Positions 61,172 through 64,000 of a stretch of 64,000 nucleotides of DNA are shown piece after piece. The position numbers were made by a program, and so were the translations under genes. Location of the stretch: NCBI RefSeq assembly GCF_000731675.1, contig NZ_JMIT01000003.1:540058-604057 (forward strand), read 5' to 3'. The stretch's first letter is position 1, and each line of letters starts with the position of its first letter. The notes under the pieces are model-generated. The model was given only the letters and a program-made list of their open reading frames with translations. It did no database searches and had not been told where the DNA came from. This DNA comes from Pseudomonas capeferrum (GTDB taxonomy: Bacteria > Pseudomonadota > Gammaproteobacteria > Pseudomonadales > Pseudomonadaceae).

Positions 61172-62266
61172 TTACTTGCCCGACTTGACCTTGGTCCAGC
61201 TACGGGTCATCAGACGTTGCACCTTGGGTGGCAACTCAGCGTTGACGAACATCTTGTCCAGCACTTCCTGCGGTGGGTAAACCGCGGCGTCAGTCCTCAC
61301 GGCCTGGTCCATCAGGTCGCCAGCCTTGGGGTTCGGGTTGGCGTAACCGACGTAATCACTGACCTGGGCGATAACCTCAGGTTTCAGCAAATAGTTGATG
61401 AAGGCATGGGCCTCTTTGACGTTCTTGGCGTCCTTGGGGATCGCCAGTACATCGAACCAGAGGTTGCCGCCTTCCTTGGGAATCGCATAAGCCAAGTTCA
61501 CACCCTTCTTGGCTTCTTCCGCACGGGCCTTGGCCTGGAAGATATCGCCCGAGAAGCCCGCCGCGACGCAGATGTCGCCGTTGGCCAGGTCGGTGATGTA
61601 CTTGGACGAGTGGAAGTAGGTCACGTACGGGCGTACCGCCAGCAGCTTCTTCTCGGCCTTTTTATAGTCGTCGGGGTTGCTGCTGTTGGGGTCCAGCCCC
61701 ATGTAGTTGAGCACCGCCGGGAGCATTTCGTCCGCCGAGTCGAGGAAGGCAACACCACACGTGGAGAGCTTCTTCATGTTCTCGGGTTCGAACAACACAG
61801 CCCAGGAATCGATAGTGTCGACGCCCAGCGCAGCCTTGACCTTTTCTACGTTGTAACCAATGCCGTTGGTGCCCCACAGGTAAGGCACGGCGTACTGGTT
61901 GCCCGGGTCATTCTTCTCGAGGCGCTTCATCAGCGCCGGGTCCAGGTTGGCATAATTGGGCAGCAGGTTCTTGTCGAGCTTCTGGAACGCGCCCGCCTTG
62001 ATCTGCTTGCCGAGGAAATGGTTGGACGGCACGACGACGTCATAACCGGTGTTACCGGCCAGCAGCTTGCCTTCCAGTGTTTCGTTGGAATCGAAAACGT
62101 CCTGCACGGGCTTGATACCCGTTGCCTTCTCGAAGTCCGCGAGTGTGGTTGGGCCGATGTAATCGGACCAGTTGTAGAAATGCACCGTAGGCGCCGCTTG
62201 GACGCTGCATGCCAGCGTCAGGCCCGCTCCAGCCATCAAGGCCTTGCGTAATACAGAAATAGACAA
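61172..62266 (-). CDS. spuE: polyamine-binding protein, SpuE type (spermidine preferring)
   Basis: This periplasmic binding protein of 364 residues probably starts at TTG 62266 (MSISVLRKALMAGAGLTLAC), preceded by GAGGA; no good ATG fits. The PotF/PotD-like mature start is PTVHFYNWSDYIGP. P. aeruginosa SpuE uses Trp271 for spermidine where SpuD has Phe; here the same spot is Trp (GGNLWFDVLAI, residue 270). Order spuC-spuD-spuE-spuF-spuG-spuH matches that species. Confidence 0.9.
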   Translation of the reverse strand: MSISVLRKALMAGAGLTLACSVQAAPTVHFYNWSDYIGPTTLADFEKATGIKPVQDVFDSNETLEGKLLAGNTGYDVVVPSNHFLGKQIKAGAFQKLDKNLLPNYANLDPALMKRLEKNDPGNQYAVPYLWGTNGIGYNVEKVKAALGVDTIDSWAVLFEPENMKKLSTCGVAFLDSADEMLPAVLNYMGLDPNSSNPDDYKKAEKKLLAVRPYVTYFHSSKYITDLANGDICVAAGFSGDIFQAKARAEEAKKGVNLAYAIPKEGGNLWFDVLAIPKDAKNVKEAHAFINYLLKPEVIAQVSDYVGYANPNPKAGDLMDQAVRTDAAVYPPQEVLDKMFVNAELPPKVQRLMTRSWTKVKSGK

Positions 62267-62381
62267 GTGGGTGGTCCTCACAATCAGTGCATGGGTAGCG
62301 GCAATGTGGCCGCACACGCAAAACCGGCGCGCAACTTACCTTCGCAGCTTCGATGCCGCAATCAACAATTGCCTTTCACTG

Positions 62382-62411
62382 CCTCTGAGCCGGTAAAGCC
62401 CGGCCCAGAGG
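62382..62411 (-). terminator. hairpin between spuD and spuE
   Basis: A 12-position stem with one mismatch (CCTCTGAGCCGG at 62382-62393 with CCGGCCCAGAGG at 62400-62411) follows the spuD stop by 14 bases. There is no T run on the minus strand. It may stabilise or attenuate the mRNA so SpuD is made in excess. Confidence 0.65.
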
Positions 62412-62424
62412 TGTCGCATCAGGC

Positions 62425-63522
62425 TTATTTGCCCGACTTGATCTTGGTCCAGCTGCGGGTGATGTCGCGCTGGGCGGCCTTCTCTGGCGCTTTGATGGCG
62501 TACAGTTGCGCCTTCACTGCATCAGACGGGTAGATGGCCGGGTCGCTGGTGATGTCCTTGTCGACGAACTCGGTCGCCGCCATGTTGCCATTCGGGAAAC
62601 GCACGGCGTTGGTGATGGCGGCCATCACTTTCGGCTGCAGCAGGTATTCCATGAACGTGTAGGCAGCTTCGACGTTTTCGGCGTCTTTCGGAATGGCAAC
62701 CATGTCATAGAAGGTGCCGGCACCTTCCTTCGGAATGACATAGCTCAGCTTGACCTTGTCGCCGGCCTCGTGGGCACGGGCCTTGGACTGCTCCAGGTCA
62801 CCCGAGTAACCCACAGCCACGCAGATGTTGCCGTTGGCGAGGTCAGAGATGTACTTGGAGGAATGGAAGTAGGTAATCGACGGACGAATCTTCAGGAACA
62901 GATCTTCCGCGGCTTTCAGGTCTTCTTTCTTGGTGCTGTCGCTCGGCTTGCCCAGGAAATGCAACGCGGCCGGGATCATCTCGGTCGGTGCATCGAGGAA
63001 GCTCACGCCACAGCTTTTGAGTTTTTCGATGTTCTCAGGCTTGAACACGACGTCCCACGATTCGATCTTGTCGACGCCCAGCGCGGCCTTGACCTTCTCT
63101 GGGTTGTAACCGATACCGATGGAGCCCCACATGTAGGGGAAGGCGAATTTGTTGCCTGGGTCGCTGGCATCGCCAACAGCCTTGAGCAGGGCTGGGTCGA
63201 GGTTTTTCCAGCTTGGCAGCTTGGAGCGGTCCAGCTCCTGGTAGACGCCGGCCTTGATCTGCTTGGCCAGGAAGTTGTTGGACGGCACGACGATGTCATA
63301 GCCCGACTTGCCTGCCAGCAACTTGGCTTCGAGGGTCTCGTTGCTGTCGAAGACGTCATAGACGACCTTGATGCCGGTCTCTTTCTCGAAATTGGCCACG
63401 GTGTCCGGGGCGATGTAGTCCGACCAGTTGTACACGTGCAGTACTTTGTCATCAGCCTGAACAGCGGTCGCCATGGCACCCATCAGGGCGGCGGCCAGCA
63501 ACGTCTTGCCCATTTTCTTCAT
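62425..63522 (-). CDS. spuD: polyamine-binding protein, SpuD type (putrescine preferring)
   Basis: The 365-residue precursor has a signal peptide (MKKMGKTLLAAALMGAMATA, cleaved near VQA) and the mature start KVLHVYNWSDYIAP. At the selectivity site it carries Phe (GAGTFYDMVAI, residue 271) where SpuE has Trp, fitting putrescine. It is closely related to the SpuE-type protein downstream, with identical stretches such as VFDSNETLE and SWTKIKSGK-like ends. Confidence 0.92.
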   Translation of the reverse strand: MKKMGKTLLAAALMGAMATAVQADDKVLHVYNWSDYIAPDTVANFEKETGIKVVYDVFDSNETLEAKLLAGKSGYDIVVPSNNFLAKQIKAGVYQELDRSKLPSWKNLDPALLKAVGDASDPGNKFAFPYMWGSIGIGYNPEKVKAALGVDKIESWDVVFKPENIEKLKSCGVSFLDAPTEMIPAALHFLGKPSDSTKKEDLKAAEDLFLKIRPSITYFHSSKYISDLANGNICVAVGYSGDLEQSKARAHEAGDKVKLSYVIPKEGAGTFYDMVAIPKDAENVEAAYTFMEYLLQPKVMAAITNAVRFPNGNMAATEFVDKDITSDPAIYPSDAVKAQLYAIKAPEKAAQRDITRSWTKIKSGK

Positions 63523-63591
63523 GCGTCATGCTCCAGATTTTTTTTGATTAGCCATCCGTTCAGCTGCCAGGTCCCGCAGTACGCGCGCTGG

Positions 63592-63608
63592 GCGACTGAA
63601 ACAGTCGC
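63592..63608 (-). terminator. hairpin between spuC and spuD
   Basis: GCGACT-GAAAC-AGTCGC forms a six-base-pair stem in the 170-bp gap. There is no T run on the minus strand. It could separate the aminotransferase message from the transporter message or partly terminate it. Confidence 0.45.
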
Positions 63609-63692
63609 TAGTCTGGCAAGTTACAAGGCGCTGTTTCAAGGAAAGCAGCCCCTTGTAACCAACTAATGTCACAACGCTAGCCTAGCAGGTGC

Positions 63693-64000
63693 TCATCTGA
63701 TCGCTTCGAGGGTCAGGTCCAGGCACTTGCGCGCCTTTTCCACCAGCTCGTCGATCTCTGCATGGCTGATCACCAGCGGTGGCGCGATGATCATGGTGTC
63801 ACCCACCGCACGCATGATCAGGCCGTTCTCGAAGCAGAAGTTGCGGCAGATCATGCCCACGCCCTTGCCTTCGTAACGGCTGCGGGTCGCCTTGTCCTTG
63901 ACCAGCTCGATCGCGCCGAGCAGGCCCAGGCCGCGCACCTCACCCACCAGCGGGTGGTCTTGCAGCTCACGCAAACGCTTTTGCAAATACGGTGCCGCTT
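63693..64000 (-). CDS. spuC: polyamine aminotransferase SpuC, C-terminal part (runs off right edge)
   Basis: About 102 residues of the C-terminal domain of a class III PLP aminotransferase are visible (EVRGLGLLGAIELVKDKATR and ENGLIMRAVGDTMIIAPPLV). By position it is SpuC, which transaminates putrescine in P. aeruginosa. The catalytic lysine lies outside the window. Confidence 0.88.
   Translation of the reverse strand, partial: AAPYLQKRLRELQDHPLVGEVRGLGLLGAIELVKDKATRSRYEGKGVGMICRNFCFENGLIMRAVGDTMIIAPPLVISHAEIDELVEKARKCLDLTLEAIR

Overview
The window looks like chromosomal core sequence from the Pseudomonas putida group. Reasons: GC-rich, GC3-biased coding; adjacent divergent cadA/cadR genes; a 323-residue ThyA; tonB-exbB-exbD order as in the Pseudomonas TonB2 locus; a spuCDEFGH polyamine cluster; a triABC-like pump with two adaptors; and many short palindromes built around GTAGGAGCGGCCTTG, the REP type common in this group. 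I see no tRNA, rRNA, CRISPR array, prophage or transposase gene. The species call is inference from gene content; no database search was run.

Layout. 1-7.5 kb: start of an unknown minus-strand gene, ilvD, a LysR regulator facing an azoreductase, phosphorylcholine phosphatase (pchP), cystine transporter (tcyP) and folA. 7.5-10.3 kb: an overlapping pair, a DUF2868 membrane protein and a DUF3482 GTPase. 10.4-15.2 kb: a 2-aminoethylphosphonate-type ABC importer with its LysR regulator but no catabolic genes. 15.2-18 kb: cadA and cadR around a MerR-type operator. 18-28 kb: housekeeping genes thyA, lgt, a TauE-family exporter, an NRDE protein, ptsP, rppH, a HAD phosphatase, a DUF2269 protein, ilvA and rpiA. 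28-34 kb: two tandem SdiA-regulated-domain proteins, a FAH-family hydrolase, and D-2-hydroxyglutarate dehydrogenase divergent from serA. 34-41.7 kb: small envelope and unknown-function genes, ending in an acyl-homoserine-lactone acylase-type Ntn hydrolase.

41.8-51.5 kb reads as a sulfur-acquisition block: a MetQ/NlpA-type binding protein, a degenerate sigma-54 activator-like ATPase, an RBBP9-type hydrolase, tonB-exbB-exbD, an unknown secreted protein, and oscA-sbp-cysT-cysW-cysA for sulfate uptake. A similar AT-rich dyad precedes oscA and tonB, and TTATTCC precedes tcyP, the MetQ-type gene and the RBBP9-type gene. CysB-type control is my inference.

51.6-64 kb holds a triABC-like RND pump, an orphan AAA ATPase, and a complete polyamine ABC importer (spuD, spuE, spuF, spuG, spuH) running off the right edge into spuC. 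Stable hairpins follow three binding-protein or enzyme genes in these operons (sbp, spuD, spuC), which would suit unequal expression within one transcript.

The most unusual items are a 167-bp REP-like element with 16-bp terminal inverted repeats and a 13-bp near-perfect flanking direct repeat (47242-47408), a perfect 47-bp inverted repeat between two divergent genes (38013-38131), the degenerate sigma-54 activator (42770-43600), and a half-length solute-binding protein (34510-34998).
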